Source: Methanocellales archaeon
Lineage (GTDB): Archaea > Halobacteriota > UBA148
Assembly: GCA_028715985.1 (NCBI GenBank)
Contig: JAQUQR010000008.1
Location: forward strand, 1 to 61,114
DNA length: 61,114 nt
Reading direction: 5' to 3'
The notes beneath the pieces are model-generated. The model made no database searches. It was not told the origin of the DNA and saw nothing but the letters and a program-made list of their open reading frames with translations. Below, one piece after another: positions 37,163 to 46,857 of the stretch; within the stretch, counting starts at the first letter, position 1, and every line of letters starts with the position of its first letter. The position numbers and the translations under genes were made by a program.

Positions 37163-39550
37163 ATGGATGATGAGAACATGAGGAAAAACCACAGTATAAG
37201 GAACCACAGTATAAGGAATTTAAGGCACTTAGGGCAGGTAGTTGCTTGCCATCTTATCGTTTTAACGTTATGCTCGGCAATTTTTCCTGTTAGCGTAGTG
37301 GGTCTGCAGGAAACAGCTACCGTCGCAGGTAGAGTCGTAGATGAAGATGGTCAAGGGTTAAGTGACATTGAGATCAAAGTGTATTCTTCTGATGGAGCCT
37401 ATGTCCAGAACAAGCGCACATATTCTAATGGATATTTTTTTGTCTATGGTCTGCCACTCGGCAAATACACCCTTCATTTTTCAGATTTGGATTCAAAGTA
37501 CGAGTCATATGACATAAGCGTTTCATTGACTAGTGTTGGGCAGACCGACCTCGGAGACCTAGTTTTGCTTAGGGCCCTGAGATCCTCCTCGTCAGCCTTG
37601 AGCCGTGTGGAAAGTCCTGGAGACAAAGTGCTCCTTCCCTTCACGGTCAGCAATATAGGCGAGGAATCAGAAGTAGTGGAATTCTTGGTATCCAAGCCAG
37701 AGGGCTGGTCAACGAGGGTTTTGGATGCAACCGGCGAGGTTACAAAAGTGTACCTATCATCCGGCTCAAGCCTAAATCTCCAGTTAGAAGCCAGGATTCC
37801 TTCAACATCCACAGGAAACAACAGCCTAACGCTCACCTCAGTCGGGAAAACGAACTCAACGTTAAGCTTCACGATATTGGTCAAGCCGCTCGACGAGCCC
37901 ATAATATCCTGCAGGGTTGTGGACGAAGGGGGCGAAGGGATAGGGGGCGTCAAGGTGGAGGTGTACTCTTCTGACGAATCCTACGTTGAGAGCGGGCAAA
38001 CAGACTCTAAAGGCTATTTCAGCATTCACCACCTGCAAACCGGCACATACGTAATCCACTTTTCGAAGCTGGGATACGTCGAGGTGACTAAAAGCGTTAC
38101 TATAGGTGATGACGTAGTCCACCTCGGAGACCTAGTTTTGCTTAGGGCCCTGAGATCCTCCTCGTCAGCCTTGAGCCGTGTGGAAAGTCCTGGAGACAAA
38201 GTGCTCCTTCCCTTCACGGTCAGCAATATAGGCGAGGAATCAGAAGTAGTGGAATTCTTGGTATCCAAGCCAGAGGGCTGGTCAACGAGGGTTTTGGATG
38301 CAACCGGCGAGGTTACAAAAGTGTACCTATCATCCGGCTCAAGCCTAAATCTCCAGTTAGAAGCCAGGATTCCTTCAACATCCACAGGAAACAACAGCCT
38401 AACGCTCACCTCAGTCGGGAAAACGAACTCAACGTTAAGCTTCACGATATTGGTCAAGCCGCTCGACGAGCCCATAATATTTTGTCAATTTCCTGGAAAG
38501 GCGGTTGAACCCGGTGAAACTGTCACATTCCAGTTGAGAGTGGAAAATCCCTTCGGCATGGAAATGCGGTTTAGAGTATCTGTTGATTCAGTCCCGCTCA
38601 ATTGGACAACCTTTGTCAAAAGCGCAGATGGCGAGGCTGTGACAGAAGTGACTTTGGATAGTGGTGAGTTCGCAGACCTCATCCTTGAGGTCACTCCCCC
38701 TGTTACTGCGATGTTAGGTGAATATGAAATATCGGTCAAAGCAGAATCCTCTGATTTGAAAGTAATTACCTTCTTACCACTGAATATAAACATAACAAAG
38801 GCCGAAGAGGAAATTGAGGTTACCGCAACATTTCTGGAAGTGACTGCTAAGGCGGGCGAGGTCGCGAAATATCCCATAACGATAATCAACTCAGGCAAGA
38901 CGGATACGCGTCTGTTTCTATCTGTCGTGGAACCTCCTACGGATTGGGAGGTGGCTTTCAAGTCTGACACCGTCGAGGTGTCAAGTCTATACCTAAAGGC
39001 GGGAGAATCAGAGAATCTGGTTGTTGAGGTCACTCCGCCCAGCACTGTTAACATTAGTAGTTATTTGGTACCAGTTCAAGTCGAATCAGCGGATGGCACC
39101 AGTAGCATTCGGCTGGATTTGAAGGCCAATATCATAGGCTCTTACGATCTAAGTCTGGCGCCTTCTACGCTCCTTACCAGCGCTACTGTCGGAGATACCA
39201 CCACCTTTACGGCAAAGATTACAAACACAGGGGAAACACCTATGACAACCCTCAAGCTTGATATTGAGGTACCAGAAGGCTGGGATGCATCCGTTACTCC
39301 TGCGCAGATAGAGTCGCTTAAACCGCGCGAATCCTTCACCTTCACTATAGTCGTGGAGGTACCGGACGATACCGTTGCTGGGGACTATTTGCTCACCTTG
39401 AAGGGTTTAAGTGACCAAGTCGAGTCAGATGAAGTCCAGATAAGGGCGACAGCCTCGGCTTCGACTTCCTGGGGGCTTGCAGGAATAGGGATAATCGCCG
39501 TGATATTGGGGGGCCTAATAGTCGTGTTCAAGAAGTTCAGTAGGAGGTGA
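37163..39550 (+). CDS. Exported surface protein with carboxypeptidase-like and NEW3/COG1470-type domains
   Basis: The 795-residue protein has a signal segment (CHLIVLTLCSAIFPVSVVG), two copies of a unit comprising a carboxypeptidase-regulatory-like domain (VAGRVVDEDGQGLSDIEIKVYSSDG) and a NEW3-like domain (LSRVESPGDKVLLPFTVSNIG), then three further NEW3-like domains (GEVAKYPITIINSGKTDTR and similar). It ends in a membrane anchor (GLAGIGIIAVILGGLIVVF) and a basic tail. Such proteins often follow ABC-2 exporters in archaea, and this one is 143 bp behind the permease. A 360-bp stretch is repeated without a single difference inside the gene. Confidence 0.82.
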   Translation: MDDENMRKNHSIRNHSIRNLRHLGQVVACHLIVLTLCSAIFPVSVVGLQETATVAGRVVDEDGQGLSDIEIKVYSSDGAYVQNKRTYSNGYFFVYGLPLGKYTLHFSDLDSKYESYDISVSLTSVGQTDLGDLVLLRALRSSSSALSRVESPGDKVLLPFTVSNIGEESEVVEFLVSKPEGWSTRVLDATGEVTKVYLSSGSSLNLQLEARIPSTSTGNNSLTLTSVGKTNSTLSFTILVKPLDEPIISCRVVDEGGEGIGGVKVEVYSSDESYVESGQTDSKGYFSIHHLQTGTYVIHFSKLGYVEVTKSVTIGDDVVHLGDLVLLRALRSSSSALSRVESPGDKVLLPFTVSNIGEESEVVEFLVSKPEGWSTRVLDATGEVTKVYLSSGSSLNLQLEARIPSTSTGNNSLTLTSVGKTNSTLSFTILVKPLDEPIIFCQFPGKAVEPGETVTFQLRVENPFGMEMRFRVSVDSVPLNWTTFVKSADGEAVTEVTLDSGEFADLILEVTPPVTAMLGEYEISVKAESSDLKVITFLPLNINITKAEEEIEVTATFLEVTAKAGEVAKYPITIINSGKTDTRLFLSVVEPPTDWEVAFKSDTVEVSSLYLKAGESENLVVEVTPPSTVNISSYLVPVQVESADGTSSIRLDLKANIIGSYDLSLAPSTLLTSATVGDTTTFTAKITNTGETPMTTLKLDIEVPEGWDASVTPAQIESLKPRESFTFTIVVEVPDDTVAGDYLLTLKGLSDQVESDEVQIRATASASTSWGLAGIGIIAVILGGLIVVFKKFSRR
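37548..37907 (+). repeat. 360-bp perfect direct repeat, copy 1
   Basis: All 360 bases match 38121-38480; the offset of 573 bp equals 191 codons, so the reading frame is kept. The first part of the repeating unit (the carboxypeptidase-like domain before it) has diverged, so only the NEW3-like half was homogenised. The most likely cause is recent gene conversion or an unequal exchange. Confidence 0.97.
38121..38480 (+). repeat. 360-bp perfect direct repeat, copy 2
   Basis: Second copy of the repeat at 37548. The sequences separate immediately after ATAATAT at its right end (CCTGC in the first copy, TTTTG in the second). Confidence 0.97.
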
Positions 39551-39593
39551 AGGAAGGAAAGAAAAAAACCGGCAAGGTTTGAAATCGGATGGC

Positions 39594-39644
39594 AGTGAAA
39601 TTACAACGGCGACCTTTAAGGTCGTTTTTCTTTGTTATTTCACT
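39594..39644. terminator. Bidirectional terminator-like hairpin between convergent genes
   Basis: An outer inverted repeat (AGTGAAATTACAA against TTGTTATTTCACT, one mismatch) encloses CGACC-TTTAA-GGTCG followed by TTTTTC. The structure lies at the meeting point of the 37163-39550 plus-strand gene and the 39640-42921 minus-strand gene, and covers the latter's stop codon. Confidence 0.65.
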
Positions 39645-42600
39645 CCAATCTAATCGCAGGAATCCAGTCATTATGGGTGACACCGTTTACATCGGTGAAC
39701 TGTGTGCAGGTGATTATCCCTCCTGTCACTGCCTTGCTGGTCGCATGTATTATCTGCGGATAAGAGCCCGTCCTGATCGTGTAATGGTATGTTTCACCTG
39801 CCCTTAATACGAAAGATTCGCTAAAGGTTAGGTTGTGATAATCGCCTGCGTATCCATTCCAGGTTGCAGTCGTATTCCATGTCGAATTCCATATTTTCAC
39901 GTATTCTGCGTGCCCGCCGGTTCCTGTGCAGGGATATGTATAAATCTTGGATACGGTTATTGTTTGGTTTGGCGTGATTGTGCCATTGTGTATACCTAAG
40001 ATGCTTGGATATGATCCTTCACCTGTGTCGAAAATAAATTCTCCTATTTCTGAAACCGCTATTATCTTTAGAGTTGTACTCGTTGCTCCGTCATTATCAG
40101 TTACTGTTAGACCTACGTAATAATCGCCTGCTGAGGTATAGGAGTGAGTGATGACTGATTCTGTCGTACTTGTGATATTTCCATCGTCGAAGCCCCATTC
40201 GTAATTTGTGATGCATCCATCTGGGTCTATTGAATTAGAAGCGTTGAAAGTGATTGTTTGGTTTGTGATTAGATTCTCTGATGAATATGTGAAGGATGCG
40301 ATTGGTGGGTCATTCACAGAAAATATGGTCACGGTGATATCCTGAGATGCTGATAGGCCGTCAGAATCGGTGAGCGTCAAGGTGACGGTGTCTGAGCCAT
40401 ACGCATTACATACAGGCATGATTGTAAGTACATCACTCTCAAGGGATATAGATACATTAAATAGACTTATATCCACTCCACTGATACTCCAGATGAGATC
40501 GGTATCGTTATCCTTCAGATCGAACTCATGAGAGGTGAGGTCGCAGCTATAGGGGGTATCCTCATCAGTATAGGCGGGTGGAATTGTTCCTATGATGAAC
40601 GGGCTATCGCGTTGAGAACTGCTCATAATATCGACATTGGTGGTCAAATTATAGTTCAGATCGAATGAGTAGCCAGAATTTTGGTTGTAGCCCGTAAGGT
40701 CAATGCGGTTCCAGCCAGTTTCAAGGTGAAGAGTAGCTGGGAAAGTATGAGGTGAATCAAAAGCGTAATTGAGGAAGCATCGGGGGACACAATCCCCGCT
40801 TGCGGGAATGGTTATGTTCTTCGGACTGCTCACATATACATAGGTCCAAGCATGCCATTGATGATCTTTACTGGCGGATATATGTAAATTCCCGTTGCCC
40901 AGCGTATCCCAATTTAAGTTCCCAACTGAGCCGGAACTCTGCGTGTAATTCTGGCTCCACGGCACCTCATACGACCACTCCCCAACCCATCTTCCCCAGC
41001 CATCCTCGTAGTCATGTCTCCATGGCCTCAGCCACGGTTCGTTGTCGTGGAACCGGTCATCAGCATTGTATCTAATGTTCCAGAGGTTATCGGCAAAGCC
41101 GACGGGGGCGTAGAGGTAGGGATTATAGTCTACAATCCCTTTGCTGGAATCATCAAACCAATCGTATATCATCGCTTGTATTTCCGTTTCATCAGTGGTG
41201 CCCCACCAGTTGTTGGTGGCATTGAGATTTGGTGAACCTTGGGGATTGCCGTTGTATAATTCGTAGGTGGCGGTGTTATCAAATATGTTATTTTTGTTAA
41301 AGAGTGGATGGCTAGAGATGAAAACTGCATAGGTTGGTGCAGTACCCATTGCTATGTTGCCTATTATAGTGTTGTATTTGAAATCCTGATTGTCCGCATA
41401 GCTATAATAGACAGCCGAAGCGTTTAAAGCAGCGTTTCTAATTATAGAATTATTAGAGATGGTGGCTATGCCATAATAGACGTATATTCCACCACCAACT
41501 TGTGGCTTCCCATCATATTTACTATGTAATGCATTGTTTTCACTGACAAGATTATTAGAGATGGTGGCTGTGGCCGAGCCGAAGACTATGATTCCACCAC
41601 CGCCACCGTAAGAGAATCCGCCCGATGAAAGTTGATTATTACTGATGGTATTGTTTAAAATGGTAGTAGTGCCCCCATAAACACTGATTCCACCGCCATC
41701 ACCTGATACAATATTATTACGAATATTATTATTAGAAACGGTGGCTGTGGCCGAATGGATACCAATTCCACCACCACTGTTACCACTACCATATGGGGCA
41801 TTTGCTGTATTTTGACTAATAAAATTGTTGGAGATTATGGCTGTGGCCGAATAGACATATATTCCACCGCCACCCAAAGATGCCGTATTGTTATTGATGG
41901 TATTATTTAAAATAGTGGCTGTAGCACCACTAAAGACGTATATTCCGCCACCACCATCACTACCGCCATAATAATAATATGATCCGCCTAATGCCGTGTT
42001 ATCACTAATAGTGTTATCATAGATTATGGCTGTGCAGCCACAGACACTTATTCCCCCACCACCTCCACCATAACCATGATAGGATGCCTTGTTATTACTG
42101 ATTGTGTTATTGGAAATGGTGGCTATACCACCAGTTACACCGATTCCGCCACCAGATGATAAGGCAATATTATTTATAATAGTATTATTTGTAATCTTAA
42201 GATTCTCTGATAGACTCCATGCATAAATCCCTGCTGCATTATTGTTTCTTATCGTACAATAGTTGATAAACGGATGGGCATTATTCATCCTCACTGCTCC
42301 ATTATTATCAACACTCACACCACCTGCGTACTCAACAACGCAGTATTCTAAGATAGACCCCTGCCCATCATCGTAGTCAGTGCTTGAATCGCTGAACAGA
42401 ACATAGCCCCAATCTCCTGCAACAGGCGTCGTTTGGTTTGAGGTAAATGTAATCATATTGTCACTCGTTCCCTGTGCAATTAGTGTGCCATCTATCTGAA
42501 GGGCAAAACCGCTGTCAAATTTCACTGTAACTCCTGGTTCAATAGTCAATGTAACGCCATCATTAACTAAAACGCCACCAACAACAATGTACGGGCTGTT

Positions 42601-42921
42601 TGCCAGCGTCCAGGTAGTATCGAAACTTATCATACCGCTGACACAGGTTGGATCACTTGATACGGTTATCGTTTTATTTGTGGAATTCGTTGCTCTAGAA
42701 GCAGAAGATACGTCTGTGGTTACTACTTTATTCGATGATTCTGATGCTATAGACGGTATTGCCACTGTAACAAAAGGTAGTGTAACATTCCCCATGCCAT
42801 CTGGGGCATCATCCATTAGGTTCACTGGATTATTCGCTGCGATAGCTATACCATTAAGTGAACTGCCCACAACAGCCAAAATTATAAACAAAGCATAAAG
42901 CTTTGTGATTTTGTTTTTCAT
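39640..42921 (-). CDS. Large exported parallel beta-helix protein with PKD and shared C-terminal surface domain
   Basis: About 1093 residues. The signal peptide (to IAIAAN) is followed by a long right-handed beta-helix of short repeats such as ATISNNTISNN, GGGIYVYSATAIISNNFI and TTILNNTISNNQ. Next come a beta domain of unknown type (around WRHDYEDGWGRWVGEW), a cadherin-like segment (AYGSDTVTLTLTDSDGLSASQ), a PKD domain (ASFTYSSENLITNQTITF...WGFDDGNIT), and the same C-terminal domain as the 24798-26921 protein (GGHAEYVKIWNSTWNTTATW). Beta-helices of this type bind or cut polysaccharide or form surface fibres; none is proven here. ATG at 42921 follows GGGTGAGG; a GTG three codons earlier is possible. 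Confidence 0.82.
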   Translation of the reverse strand: MKNKITKLYALFIILAVVGSSLNGIAIAANNPVNLMDDAPDGMGNVTLPFVTVAIPSIASESSNKVVTTDVSSASRATNSTNKTITVSSDPTCVSGMISFDTTWTLANSPYIVVGGVLVNDGVTLTIEPGVTVKFDSGFALQIDGTLIAQGTSDNMITFTSNQTTPVAGDWGYVLFSDSSTDYDDGQGSILEYCVVEYAGGVSVDNNGAVRMNNAHPFINYCTIRNNNAAGIYAWSLSENLKITNNTIINNIALSSGGGIGVTGGIATISNNTISNNKASYHGYGGGGGGISVCGCTAIIYDNTISDNTALGGSYYYYGGSDGGGGIYVFSGATATILNNTINNNTASLGGGGIYVYSATAIISNNFISQNTANAPYGSGNSGGGIGIHSATATVSNNNIRNNIVSGDGGGISVYGGTTTILNNTISNNQLSSGGFSYGGGGGIIVFGSATATISNNLVSENNALHSKYDGKPQVGGGIYVYYGIATISNNSIIRNAALNASAVYYSYADNQDFKYNTIIGNIAMGTAPTYAVFISSHPLFNKNNIFDNTATYELYNGNPQGSPNLNATNNWWGTTDETEIQAMIYDWFDDSSKGIVDYNPYLYAPVGFADNLWNIRYNADDRFHDNEPWLRPWRHDYEDGWGRWVGEWSYEVPWSQNYTQSSGSVGNLNWDTLGNGNLHISASKDHQWHAWTYVYVSSPKNITIPASGDCVPRCFLNYAFDSPHTFPATLHLETGWNRIDLTGYNQNSGYSFDLNYNLTTNVDIMSSSQRDSPFIIGTIPPAYTDEDTPYSCDLTSHEFDLKDNDTDLIWSISGVDISLFNVSISLESDVLTIMPVCNAYGSDTVTLTLTDSDGLSASQDITVTIFSVNDPPIASFTYSSENLITNQTITFNASNSIDPDGCITNYEWGFDDGNITSTTESVITHSYTSAGDYYVGLTVTDNDGATSTTLKIIAVSEIGEFIFDTGEGSYPSILGIHNGTITPNQTITVSKIYTYPCTGTGGHAEYVKIWNSTWNTTATWNGYAGDYHNLTFSESFVLRAGETYHYTIRTGSYPQIIHATSKAVTGGIITCTQFTDVNGVTHNDWIPAIRLE

Positions 42922-43310
42922 CTGCCTCACCCTTTAAAAGGGATTATATTTTTTTTGGCCTTATGGGGCATATTCATCCGAAACAATATAAAAATCTTTT
43001 CCTAAATACTGTAGCTGCAAGGCCATAGTTGCTTAGATTTGGCAATATTGTTGAAGTTTGGCAGTATTTTTGAGAGTTCCAACCGAAAATTCTACAGTAC
43101 AGTCGTGTTGTGATTATCCCAACAACTAAAGACAAGCGCATAATGAACTAATTTTAAGAGTCACAATTAGCTAAAAATAGAAACTAATTTTTGATTTTAT
43201 TTAGCATTAAGTAATCATGCTTCATTTTGTTTTAGACCGCAAGATACTATTATATGAGATGAGCAAAAAACATATGACATCACATTACTCTTGTTGGAGG
43301 AAGTCAAAGT
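42922..43310. other. Intergenic region between divergent genes, holding a 19-bp iterated motif
   Basis: This stretch serves both the minus-strand beta-helix gene and the plus-strand aIF2-gamma gene. It holds the repeated motif listed at 43015-43072. GGAGG at 43296-43300 is the ribosome-binding site for the TTG start of the aIF2-gamma gene. Confidence 0.6.
43015..43072. promoter_or_regulatory. Iterated 19-bp motif upstream of the beta-helix gene
   Basis: AGATTTGGCAATATTGTTG (43035-43053) and AAGTTTGGCAGTATTTTTG (43054-43072) are adjacent units, with a weaker one before them from about 43015. The core GGCAATATTG with a 19-bp period also occurs upstream of the genes at 55222 and 58968. The inner CAATATTG is palindromic, as expected of a dimer-bound operator. 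Confidence 0.5.
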
Positions 43311-44534
43311 TTGAAACAACCCAGTGTTAATATCGGCATTGTGGGGCATGTGGACCATGGTAAAACCACTCTAGTTAGCGCTTTATCTGGTGTTTGGACT
43401 GATCGGCATAGTGAGGAACTCAAGAGAGGTATATCGATACGTTTGGGATATGCAGATATCACCTTTCGAAAGTGCCCCAACTGCGAGGAGCCCAAATGTT
43501 ATTCCATAGAAAAAAAGTGTCCGCATTGCGGTTCGGATACCAATGAGATTCGAACGGTGTCCTTCGTTGACTCTCCTGGTCATGAAACATTGATGGCAAC
43601 CATGCTAAGTGGTGCTGCGATCATGGACGGCGCTGTACTGGTCATTGCAGCGAGTGAGCCCTGTCCACAGCCACAGACCAAGGAGCATCTGATGGCATTG
43701 GACATAATTGAGGTTAAAAATGTCGTAATTGCTCAAAACAAGATTGATATAGTGTCAAGAGAGGACGTTCTCAAGCATTATCATCAAATAAAAAAGTTTG
43801 TGAAGGGCACGGTGGCCGAAAATGCACCCATAGTGCCCATCTCAGCGCAGCACAAGGCGAACATCGATGTTCTGATTAAAGTGATCGAAGAAACGATTCC
43901 GACACCGGTTCATGATTTAAACAAACCAGCCCACATGTCCATCGCCAGATCATTTGACGTAAACAAGCCAGGGGTTACGCCAAATAAAATCATGGGGGGA
44001 ATCATAGGAGGGGTACTAAATCAGGGCTTGCTGAGGGTTGGAGATCAAATAGAGATTAAGCCTGGTAGGAAGGTAGACTTTGAGGGCAAGATAAGCTGGG
44101 TTCCGATTAGGACCCAGATAACGAAAATAATGGCCGGGGGGCAAAGTGTCAAGGAGGCCATACCTGGAGGATTATTGGGCGTTGGAACGAAGCTGGATCC
44201 ATCTATGACCAAAAGCGATGCGCTTGTAGGGCAAGTAGCAGGTCACTTAGACTCACTTCCCCCGGTTTGGGAGGAGTTTGCAATGAGTGTCAAATTGCTT
44301 GATAGGGTTGTGGGTTCGCAAGAAGAATCTGATGTAGAACCCATACGCACAAGTGAGTTGTTGATGCTTAGTATTGGAACAGCCACCACGATAGGGGTTG
44401 TATCCTCTGCTAGAAATAATGAAATGGACGTCAAACTAAAGCGGCCGGTTTGTGCTCAGCCTGCTTCAAGAGTTGCAATCAGCAGACGAATTGGTGCTAG
44501 ATGGCGTTTGATTGGGGTTGGAGTGCTCCTATGA
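43311..44534 (+). CDS. eif2g: Translation initiation factor aIF2, gamma subunit
   Basis: GTPase that carries initiator Met-t[13 protein letters not shown] (G1), DSPGHE (G3) and AQNKID (G4) are present, along with the zinc knuckle CPNCEEPKC...CPHCGS specific to eIF2-gamma. The 407-residue length is normal. The start is TTG at 43311 with GGAGG ten bases ahead. It opens an operon that continues through the PIN protein, rpoE1, spt4, DUF359, rps24e, rps27ae and kae1, most joined by ATGA-type overlaps. Confidence 0.95.
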   Translation: MKQPSVNIGIVGHVDHGKTTLVSALSGVWTDRHSEELKRGISIRLGYADITFRKCPNCEEPKCYSIEKKCPHCGSDTNEIRTVSFVDSPGHETLMATMLSGAAIMDGAVLVIAASEPCPQPQTKEHLMALDIIEVKNVVIAQNKIDIVSREDVLKHYHQIKKFVKGTVAENAPIVPISAQHKANIDVLIKVIEETIPTPVHDLNKPAHMSIARSFDVNKPGVTPNKIMGGIIGGVLNQGLLRVGDQIEIKPGRKVDFEGKISWVPIRTQITKIMAGGQSVKEAIPGGLLGVGTKLDPSMTKSDALVGQVAGHLDSLPPVWEEFAMSVKLLDRVVGSQEESDVEPIRTSELLMLSIGTATTIGVVSSARNNEMDVKLKRPVCAQPASRVAISRRIGARWRLIGVGVLL

Positions 44535-44890
44535 GGGCAATTCTCGATACCAACGCATTGATGATTCCCGGGCAATTTGGCGTTGACATCTTCTCTGAAT
44601 TGGAAAGATTGGGTTACGACCAATTCATCGTTCCTGGACAAGTCGTATGTGAGTTGGAGAGTCTGTACAAAAAAGGTGGCAACAAAGTTGAAGTATCTAT
44701 AGCGTTATCACTCCTGGATAGATGTGAGGTCGTCGATGCAAAAGGACTCACAGACGATATGATCCTCCAAACCGCCGGGGAGATGAACGCCGCGGTCGTC
44801 ACGAATGATGCAGAATTGAGAAAGCGATTAAAAGATAAGGGTATAACTACCATATCCCTACGCCAGAAAAAGAGGTTGGACTATGTATAG
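44531..44890 (+). CDS. PIN-domain protein (Fcf1-like)
   Basis: The 119-residue protein begins [20 protein letters not shown], then [12 protein letters not shown] and [16 protein letters not shown], giving the acidic residues of a PIN-domain nuclease. Family members in this gene order (after aIF2-gamma) resemble eukaryotic Fcf1, involved in rRNA processing. The ATG overlaps the aIF2-gamma stop as ATGA, so it belongs to the same operon, and is not paired with an antitoxin gene. Confidence 0.85.
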   Translation: MRAILDTNALMIPGQFGVDIFSELERLGYDQFIVPGQVVCELESLYKKGGNKVEVSIALSLLDRCEVVDAKGLTDDMILQTAGEMNAAVVTNDAELRKRLKDKGITTISLRQKKRLDYV

Positions 44891-45440
44891 GAAAATGAGG
44901 CTTATAGATACCGTGCGCATCCCACCAGATAAATTGGGTGGTAAAATAGAGCAGGTTGTCAAATCAGCATTAGAGGAGAAACTTGAGGGCAGAACTGACA
45001 AAACGCTTGGCTCCATCGTAGCCGTAACAGATGTAGTTGAGATAAAGGGGGGACGCATCCTTGTGGGTGATGGGGCTGTATACTATGACACTACCTTTGA
45101 TGCAATTGTCTACAAACCGGAACTGCAGGAGATCATTGAGGGGGGCATAGCGGAGATCGTTGAATTTGGGGCGTTCGTTAGCATGGGGCCTGTTGATGGA
45201 CTACTCCATGTCAGCCAAATTGATGATGATTATATCTCCTACGATGAAAAAAATGCGCGCTTAGTCGGCAAGAAAAGTAACAGGGCGTTAGCTGAGGGCG
45301 ACAGCCTTAGGGCGAGAGTTGTGGCAGTCAGCTTAAACGAGAGGGACCCCCGGGAGAGCAAGATAGGGCTGACCATGCGCCAAACAGCATTAGGCAAGCT
45401 GGAGTGGTTAGAAGAGGCACGTAAGAAGTTGGAAGAATGA
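44883..45440 (+). CDS. rpoE1: RNA polymerase subunit Rpo7 (RpoE')
   Basis: Forms the stalk of archaeal RNA polymerase with Rpo4. DTVRIPPDKLG at the start, then VGDGAVYYDTTFDAIVYKPEL-type strand, and the S1/OB domain GGIAEIVEFGAFVSMGPVDGLLHVSQI. The 185-residue length is normal. It overlaps the PIN gene by 8 bp. Confidence 0.95.
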   Translation: MYRKMRLIDTVRIPPDKLGGKIEQVVKSALEEKLEGRTDKTLGSIVAVTDVVEIKGGRILVGDGAVYYDTTFDAIVYKPELQEIIEGGIAEIVEFGAFVSMGPVDGLLHVSQIDDDYISYDEKNARLVGKKSNRALAEGDSLRARVVAVSLNERDPRESKIGLTMRQTALGKLEWLEEARKKLEE

Positions 45441-45619
45441 CTGAAAAAGCGTGTAGAGAATGTCACAGGATTACGAGAGGGCCAACATGTAGCTGTGGCT
45501 CCACCTCGCTGAGCACGGATTGGGTGGGATACGTCATTATAATCGATCCCCAAAGATCTGAGGCGGCAAAGAGGATGAATATCAGTCAGCCTGGCAAATA
45601 TGCGCTGAAGGTGCGATGA
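45437..45619 (+). CDS. spt4: Transcription elongation factor Spt4 (RpoE'')
   Basis: The 60-residue zinc protein has CRECHRIT and CSCGSTSLSTDWVGYVIII, giving the four zinc cysteines (the first pair CxxC, the second CxC). It pairs with Spt5. The ATG overlaps the rpoE1 stop as ATGA. Confidence 0.93.
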   Translation: MTEKACRECHRITRGPTCSCGSTSLSTDWVGYVIIIDPQRSEAAKRMNISQPGKYALKVR

Positions 45620-45620
45620 C

Positions 45621-46193
45621 TTGGCTCTAACTTTAACCCAAGAATTGAGAGAGCATTTTAAAAAACCTTTTGGCACCCTTTATAAAGGAGATGAGCCCAT
45701 TGAGAGCCTAAAGCGGGATCTTTGTAATCCGACTAAACTCATCTCCGTCGGCGACGTCGTGACGTTTTATTTGATCAAATCCGGAAAGATTCCTGACATA
45801 TGCGTGGTGGACGAAAAAATCATGAGGAAGAAGGCTCCTAAAGAGTTGATCCAAGGTACTCAGATGCAAGAGTTCACGCAAAAGTCCCTAGCTAATCCCG
45901 CAGGTCAGATCACCAGAGAACTCGTCCTTGTCTTGCATGAAGCTATGGGGCACAGCAAACCGATAAGAATATTTGTACGTGGTGAAGAAGACTTAGCTGC
46001 GTTGCCAGCAGTCATTATGGCACCCTTGCATTCGGTCGTCATCTATGGTCAACCGGGTGAAGGCGTGGTATTAGTGCCTGTTGACGAGGGAAAGAAATAT
46101 GAAGCAATGTCTCTACTTCGACAAATGAAAGGAGATTCGTTGTGCTCTTTGCTGGAGGACATGATGAAAGCAACCCAAGGGAGGCAATTATGA
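45621..46193 (+). CDS. GTP-dependent dephospho-CoA kinase (DUF359 family)
   Basis: Last step of coenzyme A synthesis in archaea. The 190-residue protein begins LTQELREHFKKPFGTLYKG, followed by LISVGDVVTFYLI, CVVDEKIMRKKAPKE and VRGEEDLAALPAVIMAPLHSVVIYGQPGEGVV, all conserved in DUF359. Start is TTG at 45621, with GAAGGTG before it. It sits between spt4 and rps24e, the usual archaeal position. Confidence 0.9.
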   Translation: MALTLTQELREHFKKPFGTLYKGDEPIESLKRDLCNPTKLISVGDVVTFYLIKSGKIPDICVVDEKIMRKKAPKELIQGTQMQEFTQKSLANPAGQITRELVLVLHEAMGHSKPIRIFVRGEEDLAALPAVIMAPLHSVVIYGQPGEGVVLVPVDEGKKYEAMSLLRQMKGDSLCSLLEDMMKATQGRQL

Positions 46194-46693
46194 ATAGCGA
46201 AGTCATAGAAAAGAGATTAAACCCATTGTTGAAAAGGCTGGAAATAACGTTCAAGGTGGACCATGAAGGCGCTACCCCATCTAGAGAAGAGATCAGAAAC
46301 AATTTGGCTGCCATGCTCAATGCGAAAAAAGAATTGGTCATTATCGAGCGAATGCGCTCGGAGTATGGCAAAAGAGAGACGCGCGGTTACGCAAAAATTT
46401 ACAACTCTGAGAAAGATCTCAGAGATATTGAGCAGGCACATATAATCCAACGAAACGTCATCAAGGCAGAAGAAAAACCGGCAGAAAAGGTTGAGACCAA
46501 GAAGGAAGTTGAACCTGAACTCAAAGAGAAGACACCAAAATCAAAAGAAATCAAAGCTAAACCTGAGATATCAGCAGAAAAGGTTGAGACTAAGAAGGAA
46601 GTTGAACCTAAACCCAAAGAGAAGACATCAAAATCAAACCCCAAATCAAAAGAAGCCAAAGCGAAACCTGAGACTAAATCCAAGGGAGAATGA
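46190..46693 (+). CDS. rps24e: Small-subunit ribosomal protein S24e with long charged tail
   Basis: The first 95 residues are the S24e fold ([31 protein letters not shown] and [12 protein letters not shown]). The remaining 70 or so residues are lysine/glutamate-rich and contain two imperfect copies of [18 protein letters not shown]. Normal archaeal S24e is about 100 residues, so the tail is an unusual extension. The start at 46190 overlaps the DUF359 stop as ATGA and follows GGGAGG. Confidence 0.92.
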   Translation: MNSEVIEKRLNPLLKRLEITFKVDHEGATPSREEIRNNLAAMLNAKKELVIIERMRSEYGKRETRGYAKIYNSEKDLRDIEQAHIIQRNVIKAEEKPAEKVETKKEVEPELKEKTPKSKEIKAKPEISAEKVETKKEVEPKPKEKTSKSNPKSKEAKAKPETKSKGE

Positions 46694-46695
46694 CC

Positions 46696-46857
46696 ATGGT
46701 CAGCAAATTCTATGATACTGGTGATAAGACGCTAAAGCGAACGAGGCAAATCTGCCCGCGCTGTGGAGATGGTACTTTTCTAGCTGAGCATAGCGACCGG
46801 CGCTCATGCGGCAAGTGTGGTTACACGGAGTTCAAGTCTAAAAAGAATGAAAAATAG
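46696..46857 (+). CDS. rps27ae: Small-subunit ribosomal protein S27ae
   Basis: Read directly from the sequence: 53 codons, [17 protein letters not shown] followed by the zinc ribbon [18 protein letters not shown] and [10 protein letters not shown]. The spacing CxxC...CxxC and the gene position between rps24e and kae1 are both standard for archaea. It begins 2 bp after the rps24e stop and overlaps kae1 by 11 bp. Confidence 0.93.
   Translation: MVSKFYDTGDKTLKRTRQICPRCGDGTFLAEHSDRRSCGKCGYTEFKSKKNEK

Noticed and set aside
39594-39644. Additional attC site
   Set aside because: It is an inverted repeat but lacks R boxes with GTT ends, and lies at the convergent ends of two genes where a terminator is expected.
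44531-44890. VapC-type toxin
   Set aside because: There is no antitoxin gene, and the position within the aIF2-gamma operon fits the Fcf1-like housekeeping PIN protein.
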